The position numbers and the translations under genes are program-made. Positions 20,333 through 32,368 of a DNA stretch of 33,567 nt are shown in pieces. The notes beneath the pieces were generated by a model. That model had not been told where the DNA came from and made no database searches. It worked only from the letters and a program-made list of their open reading frames with translations. Position 1 is the stretch's first letter; each line of letters begins with the position of its first letter. The DNA lies in assembly GCA_000787465.1 (NCBI GenBank), contig JSYX01000046.1:1-33567 (forward strand), written 5' to 3'. Origin of the DNA: Thermomucor indicae-seudaticae (Eukaryota > Mucoromycota > Mucoromycetes > Mucorales > Lichtheimiaceae).

Positions 20333-22119
20333 ATGACTACTACTACTACTGCTGCTGCTACTATTACTACTACTCCTCCTCCTCTCCCACCTCTTGTTGG
20401 AACAGAAACAGTCATGTCCTCTGTGGACATCACTGAAGAAAAATACAAGAAGCTGAAACGGAAACTGAGAGAAGCGATAGAGGTATGTATCGTACAATAG
20501 CAATGACTGCGGACGTTTGTTGTCGGATTCTTCCACAACTTCCGCATACGTACGCACATGCAGTATATAAAGACGCGTAATAGGTTAACGAATCGATATC
20601 CAAACAATATACAAAAGCGAAAAAGAAAATTCGCTTGTTGGTTATGGAAAGGAAGTAAGCAAACTAGCAAGGGAAAAAGAGAGGTCCCTCTTTTCTGAGC
20701 CGACTTGTTCTTTCTCACAGCGTACTCTTGGAATGTATCTCTCGGATGGGCAATACCAGAACACCGTCTTCGTCTCATTCATCTGAGGAGGCAGAAGAGC
20801 TAGACATAAGTGACGCATTGTGCTCAGAGAACCAAAGCCATGCGTTATTGTCAGACGGAGAAGAAGGTAATTTGGGAAGCGGGGGGGGGAACGAAAAGGA
20901 GGGGAGGGCAGAAGATTCTAATGTCACGCACGGGACGATAGCTGCCTTGAACAAATCAATTTCGGTCAGACGACAACAACAGCGCCGTCGCCGCACCGTG
21001 CCACCCTTGGAAAAGAAGGTATCACGGCCCGTAAATCCCGCGAATACGCCAAGTATTCCACGACAGGTAACCACAGTGGCTTCCGCGCCACCGAAACGCT
21101 CCAAGATGAGCAAGGCTGTTGTCAAGACGCGTCGTGTACAACCCGTCGAGCGTGATGAACACGGCAACGTCCGCTTACCCCAACAGATTGGAGTCCTGAC
21201 GGTGATCAGCCTCGGCAAGATAGTCTACGACAGAGACACGTTCCATAATGAACGGTACATCTTCCCAGTAGGCTTCACGGTCCAGAGGTAGGTTTAACTC
21301 TTAATCATCAAATCCCCCCTTTAATAATCATGTGATCTTTCTAGAACCTATCCGAGTATGATTGATCCAAACAAGAATACCACCGTTGTCTCGACCATCA
21401 CTGACGGAGGCGATGGTCCAAGGTTTCACGTCACTGCAGCCGATATGCCAGACCAACCTATTATCGCAAACTCGGCAACAGGCGCCTGGACAGTCGTAGT
21501 CCGTCGATCCAACGAAATCCGAAACCGTGAACATTCCAATTCAGCCAGTGGCCCTGATTATTACGGTTTTAAACATCCCACCATAGCCAAGCTTATTCAG
21601 GACTTGCCGGGGACTGAGAAATTACGCCACTATGTTCGGCAAAACTTTGAAGAAATGGAGCCACGCGCTGCCAAAGGCGTGATGGCTGCGGCACAAAAGA
21701 AACGGGGCAATCTGGAACAGATGGGTAACGCCAACGTACGTGCGGACACTTCCTCCATAGGCACCAGTGGGGGCCCAAAGAGCAAAATTCCTCGGCAGCA
21801 GCCATTACCACCACCTGTAGTCACTCAGCAGCAGCAACAATCTCCTTCACATCCATCGTCATCCTTTCTAAATACTACCAACTCGGGGATGCCTGGCTCA
21901 AGCAGTAGCATGATTGGACTACAACCTGATAGAAACGTTTATCTGCACAGTCAAGTAGTACCGCATCCTTACGATATTGTCCATAACATTTCCGTACCAG
22001 TTCCTGCTCAGCCCACTGCATCAAGAGACCCTCTATTTGATTCGGCCTTGCATAGCATGGCACCAGCGGATGATGACGATGAAGAAGTGGACAAGCTACA
22101 TAGCGACAATGAGATTTAA
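20333..22119 (+). CDS. FYRN/FYRC-domain nuclear protein, TBRG1-like
   Basis: Exons 20333-20482, 20584-20654, 20721-21287 and 21345-22119 give 520 aa. A Thr/Ala/Pro tract from ACT and CCT repeats opens the protein, then a coiled coil (about 32-80: EEKYKKLKRKLREAIE, QYTKAKKKIRLLVMERN) as in TBRG1. An acidic and a basic disordered part follow. FYRN is about 235-280 (IVYDRDTFHNERYIFPVGF, TYPSMIDP) and FYRC about 285-365 (FHVTAADMPDQPIIANSAT, YYGFKHPTIAKLIQDLPG). FYR proteins act in the nucleus with chromatin factors; TBRG1/NIAM binds p53-pathway partners in animals, but the fungal role is unknown. A Gln/Pro-rich tail ends acidic (DDDDEEVDKLHSDNE). A later in-frame ATG at 20414 would remove the repeat tract. 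Confidence 0.87.
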
Positions 22120-22353
22120 AAGACACCACTAACTGTAAAATGTTTGTACCGCCTATATGTCCCGCCTACAATGTTTTGCTTACCCCTTATCTTATATTTT
22201 CGTTCCTTTTGCCTTGTCATGTTGATAAACGATCATTCATATGATGTTGTAACACTTTGCAAATTTATTCATACAACTATATTGCCTTGTATGGCTTGAA
22301 CCTCGCATGATGCGAAGGTATGCTTTACAAAGTAGATATGGAGAGAGACCGTA

Positions 22354-24600
22354 TTATGATGACATGTCCACATCAGGGTCCTCGACGCGCACAAATTCAA
22401 TCATAAGTTCACTGTGGTCGGTATGTGGAAACAAATCGATGGTTACAAATCGTGAAGGCTTGAACGGTACTCCTTGATAACGGTTAGACGTCGGTCGACA
22501 TAAACTGAATGTCGTAGATAGTGTTAGAGAGACTTTCCCAAGCGCGTATTGTCCCTCTCTCTTCTTACCTGATAAAGTTTTGCATGGCTTGTTTAGCATC
22601 GCAGCTAATGTAAACGATCCTCTTAATTTGGGGCGATTCGCGCACCGCACGAATAACGCTGCTATGAACGCCATTCCTGGAATAACAGCAAGGTTAATAC
22701 TGGCTTGCGCTTTGATGCTTGCCATCCAGTTACCTTGGCGGATCCAATACGGCTACAACGTCTTCATTTTTTGCGCTCGACACAATGTCTATCCGATCTT
22801 CAACTTTGCTGGCATAATACTCAACATTGGTGATATCTAAAGGAAAAAATCAGATAATTGTGTTTGATCCAGTGTAAAAACTATAAACTTACTGTTCAGT
22901 TCGGCATTTGCCTTGGCATCTACAATGGCTTCAGGAACCATTTCGATACCGATCACTCTGTCCACTGTTCGGGCCATGGTAATGCCAATGGTACCCGTAC
23001 CGCAGCACAAGTCCAACAAAGTCGTCTTCTTATTCTTGTCGATATTGCACCATTCGGCACATTTGGAATATAAGAGTTCAGTCGCTGGTGTATTGACTTG
23101 GAAAAACGCACTGCTGGAGATCCGGAACCTTTCCATATTCAGTTCATTATTAGCTTTGAGACAGGCCTGTCATCCTTAATAATTACTATTTACCTGCAGC
23201 CCAGTAACTCCTCATAGACATAGCCGTCCCCTGTCAAAACCTCGTCTTGTCCTTTATCTGTGATACCGTTCGAATCGCCATTCCACACTTGCAGCAACAA
23301 GGTTTTTACATTTATCTTTTCGTCGTCTGGTTTGTCTTGGAAACTGTTCCAGTAATCAATCAGCTTCTTTTTCTCTTCCGCTACTTGTTCCTCAGTAAGA
23401 TCAGAGGTCTTTATTTGGACCATGACCATGACTGCAAATAAATAAATAGCAGTAAGAATACTGAAGTGCCTTCCGGGGAGGCAATTTTGTTGCACTTACG
23501 ATCACCGGTTTTCTGAGCTTTCACCATCAGCGTCCGCCAGACACCCGTCTTTTCCACTTTGTCATACACAGGGTAAGGTGAGTTCCTGACATATGCCTAG
23601 AGGATAAAGGGGCATGTTGAGAATTATACTCTGCCACTTTAAATCACCCGGCATACCTCCATGGCTTTCGCGACACGTTTCGTGATATCTGGTACATGCA
23701 AACATTCTTGAACGCCGAGCACCGATGTGATCCCATGGCGGTATAACCCTAGCAAGAAGCCAACAGTCGGCTCCCCTTCTAGGTTCTTTCCGATAGTGAA
23801 CTCGCATTTGGTGCGGTATCCGTTGACTTCAGGTGATCCTATCGGATCCAGAACTTCAAATGGAAACCTGGGAAGCCCATCTTAGTTAAAACAAAACACC
23901 CATTTCACGTAAAAATATCTTTAAGCGACTTGCTTCTCCGTAGACCAGGCAATCTGAGCTTTGCCCTGTTCGCTTGCTTCCTTTCGAATCTTGCTGATCT
24001 CCTGCTTCAGGTGCATCATATGTTTGACACCCGTCTTTCGCTTCTTTTTCAGTTGCTCTTCATAAGACATGCTATTCACGCGTTAGGTCACGATGCACCT
24101 GAGTGTCGACGACAGCGCGATCCTTACTTGTAGAGAGGAGTGACTTGCGCAGCAAGCCGTTCGGCTGGAGCTCTTGAATCCTCTTCAGCGTCCTCATCGG
24201 CCTTACGCTTTCTGGCCTGGAACCGCTGACGAAAGGACTCTTCGGAAACCACCATGTATTCTGTGGTCAAGATCTTCTTTTTAAACTCCAAACCTTCCAA
24301 CTTTTGAATGGCTGCACGTGCTTCTGGCTCTGACTAGAATGTAGTAACATTTCAGCTGGATTTCTTCTGCATTAGTTGACCTTAAATTCTAGCAGATCTT
24401 ACATCAAATGTCAGGAATGCATAGTCCCAAGCCGGTGCCTTTTTGTACCGCTTGTATCCCAAGGACTGAAAGAACTTCTTGACAGAACTAATATCGCGTT
24501 CCGGGAGGTTGAGAACCTTGACTCGATAAAGATTCTTGCTTTCAACTTGTTCAGTTGGTGGTGTGGTAACGGACGCAGCTTCGGTAGTTATGGATGCCAT
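22354..24600 (-). CDS. TRM2: tRNA (uracil-54-C5)-methyltransferase with N-terminal RRM
   Basis: Ten exons (24600-24403, 24333-24128, 24071-23934, 23867-23657, 23596-23500, 23431-23194, 23128-22893, 22836-22734, 22676-22569, 22504-22354) give 561 aa. An RRM-like domain (about 21-100: NLYRVKVLNLPERDISSVKK, WDYAFLTFD) precedes a Lys-rich linker and the TrmA-type enzyme: GYRTKCEFTIG, AFFQVNTPATELLY, SAM-binding motif LLDLCCGTGTIGI, DPPRNGVHSSVIRAVRE, then IVYISCDAKQAM with the catalytic Cys and DLFPHTDHSE with the general-base Glu. It should make 5-methyluridine (T54) in tRNA. The RRM-plus-enzyme layout is that of animal TRMT2A rather than yeast Trm2. Intron 23868-23933 uses a GCAAGT donor; the nearby GT breaks the frame. 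Confidence 0.93.
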
Positions 24601-25190
24601 AATGCTTCTAGTTTTGGCAATCGCTTCGTCTACAGCGAACGGGAGAAAAAAAGAACAAAGGGGTTAAGTAAAAACCGACAAAACCTTGTGTATTCTCTGC
24701 CACACAAAACAAAAGACACGTACTTGCGAGAATACGCAACTGTCGAAACATACTATCCAAAAGATGATCTCTCGATTTCTTTTTTCCACTCACACTACAG
24801 AGTCGAGTGGAGTTCCAAGCCACACATCATGCAGGGTTTGACCCCTCCTATCTCTTTGATAGGGAAGAAGCAAGTACACATGTCATTGTTTACATAGCGG
24901 AATACCATTCCAAAGCGCTCCTCACATTGCCACGACGTGTTATCGAGTAAAAGCGACCACAAGCAAGACAAGCTGTTTGGCTGCTATATCATAGGATTTC
25001 GAAAAAATCTCCTGCTTATCTCTATCCTGCAAATGGCGTAATTTCGGAAGGCTTGCCCTTTGGCCTGAGACCTCCGAACTTAGAAGCATTGGCAATTTTT
25101 GGTATTCGAATAATGGGGATCTGCCTCTCTTCCAACATCCTCCAGGTTATGAACACGTAGAAATCAATAACTTTGTTAATAAAGTTACAT
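24601..25190. other. Intergenic region upstream of TRM2
   Basis: No gene supported. It should contain the TRM2 promoter and the 3' flank of the cystathionine beta-synthase gene, both on the reverse strand. The plus-strand frame that covers 24376-24897 is antisense to the first TRM2 exon and lacks conserved features. Confidence 0.45.
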
Positions 25191-27153
25191 TTACAAGAAC
25201 TGTCTCCGATGGAGGAAACCGAGCAAGTCGTACTTGGTCGCTACACCCAAGCACCACTTGCGATCCGCGTCCGTAATTACCGCGAATGAGTTCTTTTCAA
25301 AGAATTTAGCTGCGGGAAACGGAAGTTACTCAGTTAATACAGTCATCTTTCTCTCTCTCTTTTCACGTACCGAGATCAGCAAGACTACTATCAGGAGTTA
25401 TGACTTGATATTTTGATGCCCCGCTGCCCTTTCTGAAGGTAAACATGCACTTATCAACCGGATCGCTCAGTTGAACAGTCTTATGTTCTAGGTGCTCTTG
25501 GAGGGAGGCGAGTGATACGTAACCAACTAGCTTCTTGTCGTCCGTCCGAATCACCGGAAGCTGCGAGTACTCACGCTCCAGCATGAGATCTAATGCATAT
25601 GATACGGACGCTGTTGGAGGAATTGTGACAGCTGCCGGAAGCTGCAGATCCTCCACGCTCGCCTACAGCAAAAAGGCTATGACATATGCATATAGCGCAA
25701 GCTCGTTTTAAGAAAACTTACTGCACGATATCGATCTGTAGATAGATAGGACAATTCCTGGGTTATAATGTCGTCTGCAAGATCGTTCTCGAGTAGCCAT
25801 TCGTCGTTTAATAGTGTAGATGTATAGTTCTTGGCTGTATCGTTCAGAATAACAACTGCACGGTATTCGTGAGTCGTATGTTGTGGAGCTCCAGAGGCGT
25901 GTTTTACAGCTGCGGCAACCACACCACCGGAAGAGGGACCTGCATACGTGTCAGTCCGTATGTCAAATTACCCAATGCTTCTTTTGACCAGACAACTAAC
26001 CGCAAAGTAATCCCTCGCTACAAATAAGGCGTCGAGCCATCGAGAAGGCTTCCTTATCCGAAACTTTAAGCCATTCGTCGACCACAGACTTGTCCAGCGT
26101 CTGCGGGACAAAGTTGGTCCCGAGGTCTTCTAGCTTCCAATCCTAGCCGGCGAGAAAGACACGCTTAGCGTCAGATACGACGTGTTTAGGTCATGGCACG
26201 TACTGCTCGTCCTAAGTGATGGATGCCAGTTGTATTGCCAAGTATAGAATCAGTAGGCTCCACGCCAACTATCTTTTCCAAGTCAGTCGATATAAATAAA
26301 CTCTAGCACATGATCCTTGACATATGTTACCTTTACGTGGGGCATTTTCTTTTTAATATATCTAGCAACTCCTGTAATCGTGCTTCCTGATTCGACACCA
26401 ACATATAAGCAATCAAACTGCACGTTCGTTTGTTGCAGGATTTCCTCAGCCAAGTCCTCGCTGTACGCAGCATTGCGCAGTTTGGTCTTTTCAATCCAAC
26501 AATCTCAGTCTTTTTCTTTTGCTTGCGGACAAGGTACCCGCAATCTATGATTATCATTCTTACCTCATCAAGAACAAACGCATTGGGAAGTTGTTCGGCA
26601 AGTTTCGCAGCGACCGACAATGCACTTTCCGGAGCCTCTGGCCGTGCTTCGTTGGGTGATCGCAGGATTTCTGCCCCGAGCGTTTTTAACAAGTGGATAC
26701 GGTCCGTGGATGTTCGTTCGGGTACGATACTGATAATACGATATCTCCGTCTCTTTGCAGCCAGCGCGGCCAGGGCGATACCCAAGTTACCAGATGATGG
26801 TATGACAAGCGTAAGCTTTCCTTGATCCGGATGTCGTTCCTCGAGCTCTATGACCCGGCTAACCCTGTGAGGACCCTTTATACGGTATTCTCCAGCCTTT
26901 TCATACCTTGCAAAAGCTGTTTCGCAACTCTGTCTTTAATACTACCGGTCGGGTTTAAGAACTCCAGTTTCGCTAACATTTGGACTAAGTAAGTGGCAAC
27001 GCGCAAGTCATTTGATCAGTGACATTCCTCATATACAAAAACTACTGCGCATTTCTAACCATTGGAGTCCAAATGGAGCTTGACCATTGGCGTAAGACCG
27101 ATGCTGTCATGAATACTTTCTTGGATTGGAGGTGGTTGGCGCTCGAGAGGCAT
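25191..27153 (-). CDS. CBS: Cystathionine beta-synthase with two C-terminal CBS domains
   Basis: Nine exons (27153-27060, 26984-26907, 26847-26564, 26486-26331, 26272-26204, 26142-26001, 25939-25722, 25662-25371, 25309-25191) give 483 aa. PLP-enzyme stations: SIGLTPMVKL, EFLNPTGSIKDR with the PLP lysine at 48, PSSGNLG (74-80), VPERTSTDRIHLLKTLGAEI, VGVEPTDS, DKSVVDEWLKVSD and LLCGPSSGG (272-280). CBS domains follow: VEDLQLPAAVTIPPTASV to LVGYVSLASL, and YQVITPDSSLADL to WCLGVATKYDLLGFL. It condenses serine and homocysteine to cystathionine in transsulphuration. Odd point: the phosphate loop, usually GTGGT, reads ESGST (184-188), and the usual QYxNxxNPxAHY segment is replaced by DETKLRNAAYSED. 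There is no haem-binding N-extension. The junctions at 26848 and 26487 are chosen by frame and are the least certain. Confidence 0.88.
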
Positions 27154-27243
27154 GTTTTAACGCGTGGCAAGACGGAGGCCCAAATTCGGGAACATCCCCA
27201 AAAAAGACCCAGGAAGGAACTTCCTCTAATCGTCGCCTTGATC
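27154..27243. promoter_or_regulatory. Bidirectional 90-bp intergenic promoter, CBS / METTL5
   Basis: The two start codons face away from each other across only 90 bp, so the promoters and leaders must overlap. No TATA box is evident. On the METTL5 side an open frame without a stop runs through the region, but the conserved protein begins only at the 27244 ATG. Confidence 0.6.
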
Positions 27244-28109
27244 ATGAAACTGAAAGAGTTGGAAAGTATACTCCAAGACTGCGAAGTGTTCGGTATGTCG
27301 AATGTACATCGCTGCTAGTTTGGTTCAACTCATTGTTGTTCCCGGCAGATGACCCGAAGATCCAATATGAGCAATATCCTACAACAGCTCATCTGGCGGC
27401 GCGTATGCTTTACACTGCTGATACAGTCTACGACGACATTGAGAACAAGGCCGTAGGCGACTTTGGATCAGGATGTGGCATATTAAGCATTGCTGCAAAT
27501 ATATTGGGCGCGAGTTACTCTGTCGGCTTCGATATTGATCCGAATGCCATCCGTATTGCTCAGGAAAACGCAGAAGCTTTTGAGACCAATATCGACTTTG
27601 TACTTGTCGATTTGGGGTCAAGTACACCGGAAGGCTTTCGCGGTAAGCTTGATACAATCGTCATGAATCCCCCATTCGGGACCAAAAACAAAGGCATCGA
27701 TATGATATTTTTGAAGAAGGCAATCGAGGTAATTTTCAAACTTTTCTAAAAGTTGGGTCCTTTTTTTAAGACATGCATTCTATCTAGCTGGCAAACACGG
27801 CCGTATATTCGCTGCATAAGACATCCACACGGGAGGTATTAATTACAATTAGGGATCGCACAGTTAGCGCGCTTGGTCGAAGCCTAATAATAAAGGAAAT
27901 ATGTTTAGCATATCATGAAAAAAGCAAAAGAGTGGGGTGTAGATTGTGAGGTGTTAGCGGAGCTGAAGGTAGGTTACTTTGCATGATATCCTTTAAGCAA
28001 TACTGATCGGTCATGCGGTTGTCAGTTTGATGTCCCTATGATGTACAAATTCCACAAGAAAAAGTCTGTCGATATCGCTGTGGACTTTTTACGGTTTGGA
28101 AAACGATAG
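27244..28109 (+). CDS. METTL5: METTL5-type 18S rRNA N6-adenosine methyltransferase
   Basis: Exons 27244-27292, 27349-27728, 27788-27835, 27909-27968 and 28026-28109 give 206 aa, nearly the human length (209). The start MKLKELESILQDCEVF is the family's N-terminus. It is followed by PKIQYEQYPTTAHLAARML, SAM motif VGDFGSGCGILSIAA, the acidic FDIDPNAI, and catalytic NPPF in TIVMNPPFGTKNKG. The C-end reads FDVPMMYKFHKKKSVDIAVD, then FLRF. Human METTL5 needs TRMT112 for stability and modifies one 18S adenosine; the same role is inferred here. It is head to head with the cystathionine beta-synthase gene. Confidence 0.95.
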
Positions 28110-29156
28110 GACGCGGCGTTATACCTTTTTCAATCTTATCCATGGGCATGTCGATCATCCATATCTGTAAACGGTTAATGTAACTATACGTGCAAGCTTG
28201 CAGGGCAAATTAATATTTTTACCGCGCAAAAGCCATTTGTCTTCTGCGCAAAAAAGATCTCCATATTCTGCAAAAAAAAGCAAGTAAAAAAGCTAGTGTT
28301 TATCCGGTATCATCAGAGATCGCCGGCTAACAAGTCCCTCCAATGCGTGCGCAAGTTAAGATTATTCAAGCTAGCAGTCTGAAGCGACCCTTAGTGACAG
28401 TTTGTCATTGACTTTTACACACAGACATGGCTTGTTATCGTCAGCAGAGTATGTCGCTTATAGAAATGTACTCTCGACAGGTGTGGATGATAACGATGGA
28501 TCATGCGAAGCCCAATTTCTGCTGCGGTTATCTCTTGATCGCTGACTTGGATACAGTAATTCCCCCTATAATGATGACCAAAATACAGCTTTATTAAATC
28601 GAAGGTGATGCTAAAGAACTTTCGGCAGCACCCTTCGATATGTGTGTGCAACATGCTGTTTCAAATTAGAGATTGACCGTAAATTACTGCCCTTGACCAC
28701 CCTTGACTTCTCTGTAGCAGAACGCTTGGAAGTTATCGTAAACTTGCACCAACATTTGTGCGATAATGAGGATTTGCTGCTGATATCCAGGGTCAATGCA
28801 CTGAACACCGGATTTGCTTCGGAAACGCCTCGTGGTGCCAGTGTAAATTGAACTGCTGCGTTGTTTCCTCAAAAAGCATCTGGTCGGATGCACAAAAGGA
28901 AATGTCTCAGCTTCGCTTTGCATCGATTTTGACCCTTTAACCCTTTTCTAGGACCCCATACTTCTACATTCTTTGTCAACCATTTACTTCATTCCTTAAT
29001 ACCAGTTAACGCTCGCGTTGATTCATACCCAATTATCCACAGCACATCCCTCTTTAACAAAATCAACAAGCGTTCCTCGGCATTCAGCCAGAACCTAATT
29101 CCCCTTATTTCGTCATTAAAACAACACATACGTAAACACCCTCTCCAGCAATTATC
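28110..29156. other. Intergenic region upstream of the Hook gene
   Basis: About 1 kb with no supportable gene. Open frames at 28415-28923 on both strands show no domain, and their starts are not ATG or lack context. A-rich pieces of the type CTGCGCAAAAAA and CTGCAAAAAAAAG recur around 28234-28290. The 29000-29150 part, AC- and CA-rich, is probably the Hook promoter and leader. Confidence 0.45.
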
Positions 29157-32100
29157 ATGTCGCTCTCCCGTACTGAAGCAGCTTATGCTGAAGCTTATGT
29201 CGAGTGGGTATGTCTATACCCTTTCTGAGTTTTTTCAAGGAGTGTGTGTGTTCCTTTAGGGCACCATGCTCTCTGCCTGATTAAAAAATGTTGACTTTGC
29301 CCTGTTCTAGATCAATTCTTTCGAAAACATTTCTCATAGATGCACGCATATTTCGGATCTTTCGAACGGTATTATCCTGTTCGAGGTGCTAGCTGACATG
29401 TAAGAGCCGGTTTCCCGCGCACCTCATTCCTGAAACTGACGGTAAAGATTTTTTCCAGTGATTCAAAGTGGTTTAAACTTATCCGCTCAGCCGATGTTGG
29501 TGACAACTGGGTCCTGAAAATCAACAACCTGAAAAAGCTGCATAAACTCGTCACGCGCTATTTTGAAGAAGTACTCGATCGACCTTCAGCCCTCTTGCCG
29601 CCTGTGAACCTGAACGCCATAGCCAAAGATTCGGACGTACGCGAGACACTAAAGCTTTGTCAGCTGGTTATCTTTATAGCTGTGCAATGCGACAAGAACC
29701 AAATTTATATCGCAAAAATCCAAGGCTTATCTCCACAAAGCCAGCACTCGTTGATGTTGAGTATAGATCAGGTAAACTCATAACATTTGTCCCGCGCCTG
29801 TTATTCTCACTCCTGTTTTATACCAGTTGATGAGATCTATTACAGGCACGAGTGACGTAGATGTAGGCCCTTCACACGATACTTTAACGGCCACTCATAG
29901 GAGGTCTACCGGCTACACAAAGTACGTCTATCTGTCCGCCTCCAGAAACTCTTTCTGACCATGCGGGTATTTTTTCAGTGATGCACCTTTCCGTGATCCT
30001 CGAGAATTAGCTCAAGTCATTCAAGATAAAGAAGAGCTAGAAATGCAGCATAAGCAATTGATCGAAGAACATGCTCAGCTGCGTTATCGATACGTAAGTT
30101 GCGGAAGCTTAATGTCCCGCTTAATGCCATTCTCGAAGCAAACACTCCCCTAGGATGAACTCGAGAATGAAAAGCAAGAGTTGCAGTTACGGTTGCGAGA
30201 AATGGACAAGGCGGTCGAACAGGCAAATGAAACTGGCAGGGCTGACTTCATTATGCGAACCGAAATAGAGCACTTGAAGCAAGACTTGTAAGTGATATTT
30301 GCATGTAAAATCACACGAAACAATACTCTAAAAATCAGCTCTTTAGACAACGGAGCGAAGATCGCCGTCAGGAAGTCGAAATGTTACTTGAGACTCAAAC
30401 TCAGACTATTGAAGAATTAACTCGGAAAGTGAGTTCTATACGACTTAGCTGCCCACACTCTATTTATCGTTCAAACGACAGGGCGAAGAGCTAGCCAAGC
30501 GAGCAGAGCAAGCAGCCAGATTGAACGATCAGCTTGACGAGTATCGGCACGCAGCTGAAAAGTTACAAAAAGCTGAAAATGTTATCGAAAAATACAAAAA
30601 GAAGCTTGAAGAAAGCGCAGACATTCGACGACAACTCAAGGTACGTGCGCTACCTTTACCTTGCTTAATATGACGAAACCATAATACTTTTGACTTTACA
30701 GGCTGCGGAGGAGCAGAATCATCTTCTGGTCGAACGTAACCAACATATCGAAGAGGAATATCGCAAGGTGCTAGCATTCAAGACCTTGATGGATTCTTAC
30801 AAAGACCAAGTGGCACAACTTGAAACCAAGAATAACGAGCTTATTCGAGAGAAAAACAAGATGGAATATGAGCTCAGGCAGTTTACGAAAAAGATTGAAA
30901 TGCTCGAGGCAGATCGTGCTAGGGATATGGACAGAATCCAAGCGCTGGAAGAGAATCTCCAGGAAGTCCAGCTTGGAGGCAAGTAACTTTGACCTATCGT
31001 TTTGTGCAAATATTTCTAAGCCTGTTACAGGCTCTGTAGAGCAGGTAATCAAAAGAACAGATACAACTACAGCCAATGACGACGACGATGATATGGATCT
31101 TGACGATGATGCGTTCGCGGGAAATTCTTTGGAAGAGTCACTAAAAGAATCCAACGTCACCGAATTGTACGTAGAAACGCTTTTGTCATGAGCCTTCGTT
31201 AAACTGTCTTTTGTAGGAAATTATCCAAACGTCGTCTTGAGCGCCAGCTTAAAACTTTGCAGGAAGAAAATGCCGCTGGACGGAATCAAAGAGAAGCCGT
31301 ATTGAAGCATTTACTGGATGATGCAAACCGATTAAAAGTACAATTCGAGAAGGTACTCATGATGTCGTGCTTTCGTGTGAATCATCGCTAATGATCTGGT
31401 AAATAGAATTACCTTGAAGTCTCTCAAGAAAGAGATATTTTGCAAAGCGATATGGCGCGTATCCGCGAAGGCATTCCGGATGCGCTCCTAGATCAATCTC
31501 AGCATACCATGTCCTTGCGTCTTCGCATCCTTGACCTCGAGAAGGAATTGAAGACGCTTCGTGAGGAGAAGTCTAAACTGGAAGCCAAAATTGCCGAAGG
31601 CAAATTTGCGTTTGGTGACAACGCCGACATTGATGTATTCAGACAGCAATATAAGGATATGGAAGAACGTTCTCGACAACTTGAAGAGCAGACGAAGAAG
31701 CAGTTGGAGCAAATCAACAAACTTCTGCTGGAGAAGGATATGCTTCAGAGTCAGAGTATCGAACAGAAGGATCTGCTACTGGAAAAGGAGCGTCTGAACA
31801 GGTATAGTAGCTTTCTTTCACCTGCCATGACCGTGTTTGCTGATGACAGCTTTTAAGCGAGATGAAAGCATCTCTTGCTGCTTTTGAGGCTAAGGACGAT
31901 GAGCCACTCAAACAACAGAATGCCCACCTTCAGCAGCAGGTGATAGAGCTTCAAGAACAATCTCGAGAACTTCAGAACAAGCTCAAGAAGGCGAAAGAGG
32001 TATGTTACACAGATACTAGCAAAGCAACATTGGCATTTTTCTCAATTAGGATTTCCTCGTAGTTTATCAAACAACAAGACAAAATGCTCAAGGAAACCAG

Positions 32101-32368
32101 ACTTGGAGACGCTACCGGCAATTACGACGAAGCTGTAGCTTCCTTGAAAGCCGAACTAATAGCACGCGATGAGGAAAATGAGAAACTGAGGAAGCAAATC
32201 CACGAAATTCGACTCCAAGCTCGTCGTGAGCAACAGCTAATCATATCTGCATGGTATGATGTTGCCCGCCGGACACACAAAGAGCTAGTGCACTCCAAAA
32301 TACTCCATCCCAACTCCTGGCTTGGTCAGCAGCGCCGGACTCTTGATAACCAACTTAAACGCCGATAA
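29157..32368 (+). CDS. Hook-family dynein adaptor (HOOK domain plus long coiled coil)
   Basis: Fourteen exons (29157-29207, 29311-29399, 29459-29771, 29827-29921, 29979-30093, 30154-30287, 30347-30428, 30482-30640, 30702-30978, 31031-31166, 31217-31352, 31407-31801, 31858-31999, 32063-32368) give 809 aa. The N-terminal Hook/CH-like domain (1-151: AAYAEAYVEWINSFENI, LFEVLADIDSKWFKL, LLPPVNLNAIAKDSDV, LCQLVIFIAVQC) binds dynein light-intermediate chain in the family. Residues about 190-770 are coiled coil, broken near 450 by an acidic insert (NDDDDDMDLDDDAF). The end, AWYDVARRTHKELVH then NSWLGQQRR, matches the Hook cargo-binding tail, used with FTS/FHIP on endosomes. Slightly longer than animal Hooks. 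Intron 30979-31030 has a GCAAGT donor, the only one that keeps the frame. Confidence 0.93.

Noticed and set aside
20308..20778. Reverse frames over the start of the FYR-domain gene
   Set aside because: They are shadows of ACT/CTC repeats and the coiled-coil exons on the plus strand; the Val/Ser runs come from the repeats.
27019..27318. Longer METTL5 N-terminus starting near 27019 or 27079
   Set aside because: The extension is antisense to the first CBS exon and does not resemble METTL5, whose usual N-terminus matches the 27244 ATG exactly.
28611..28923. Overlapping frames on both strands near 28.7 kb
   Set aside because: Neither has a plausible start, introns or a known domain; chance open frames are expected at this length.
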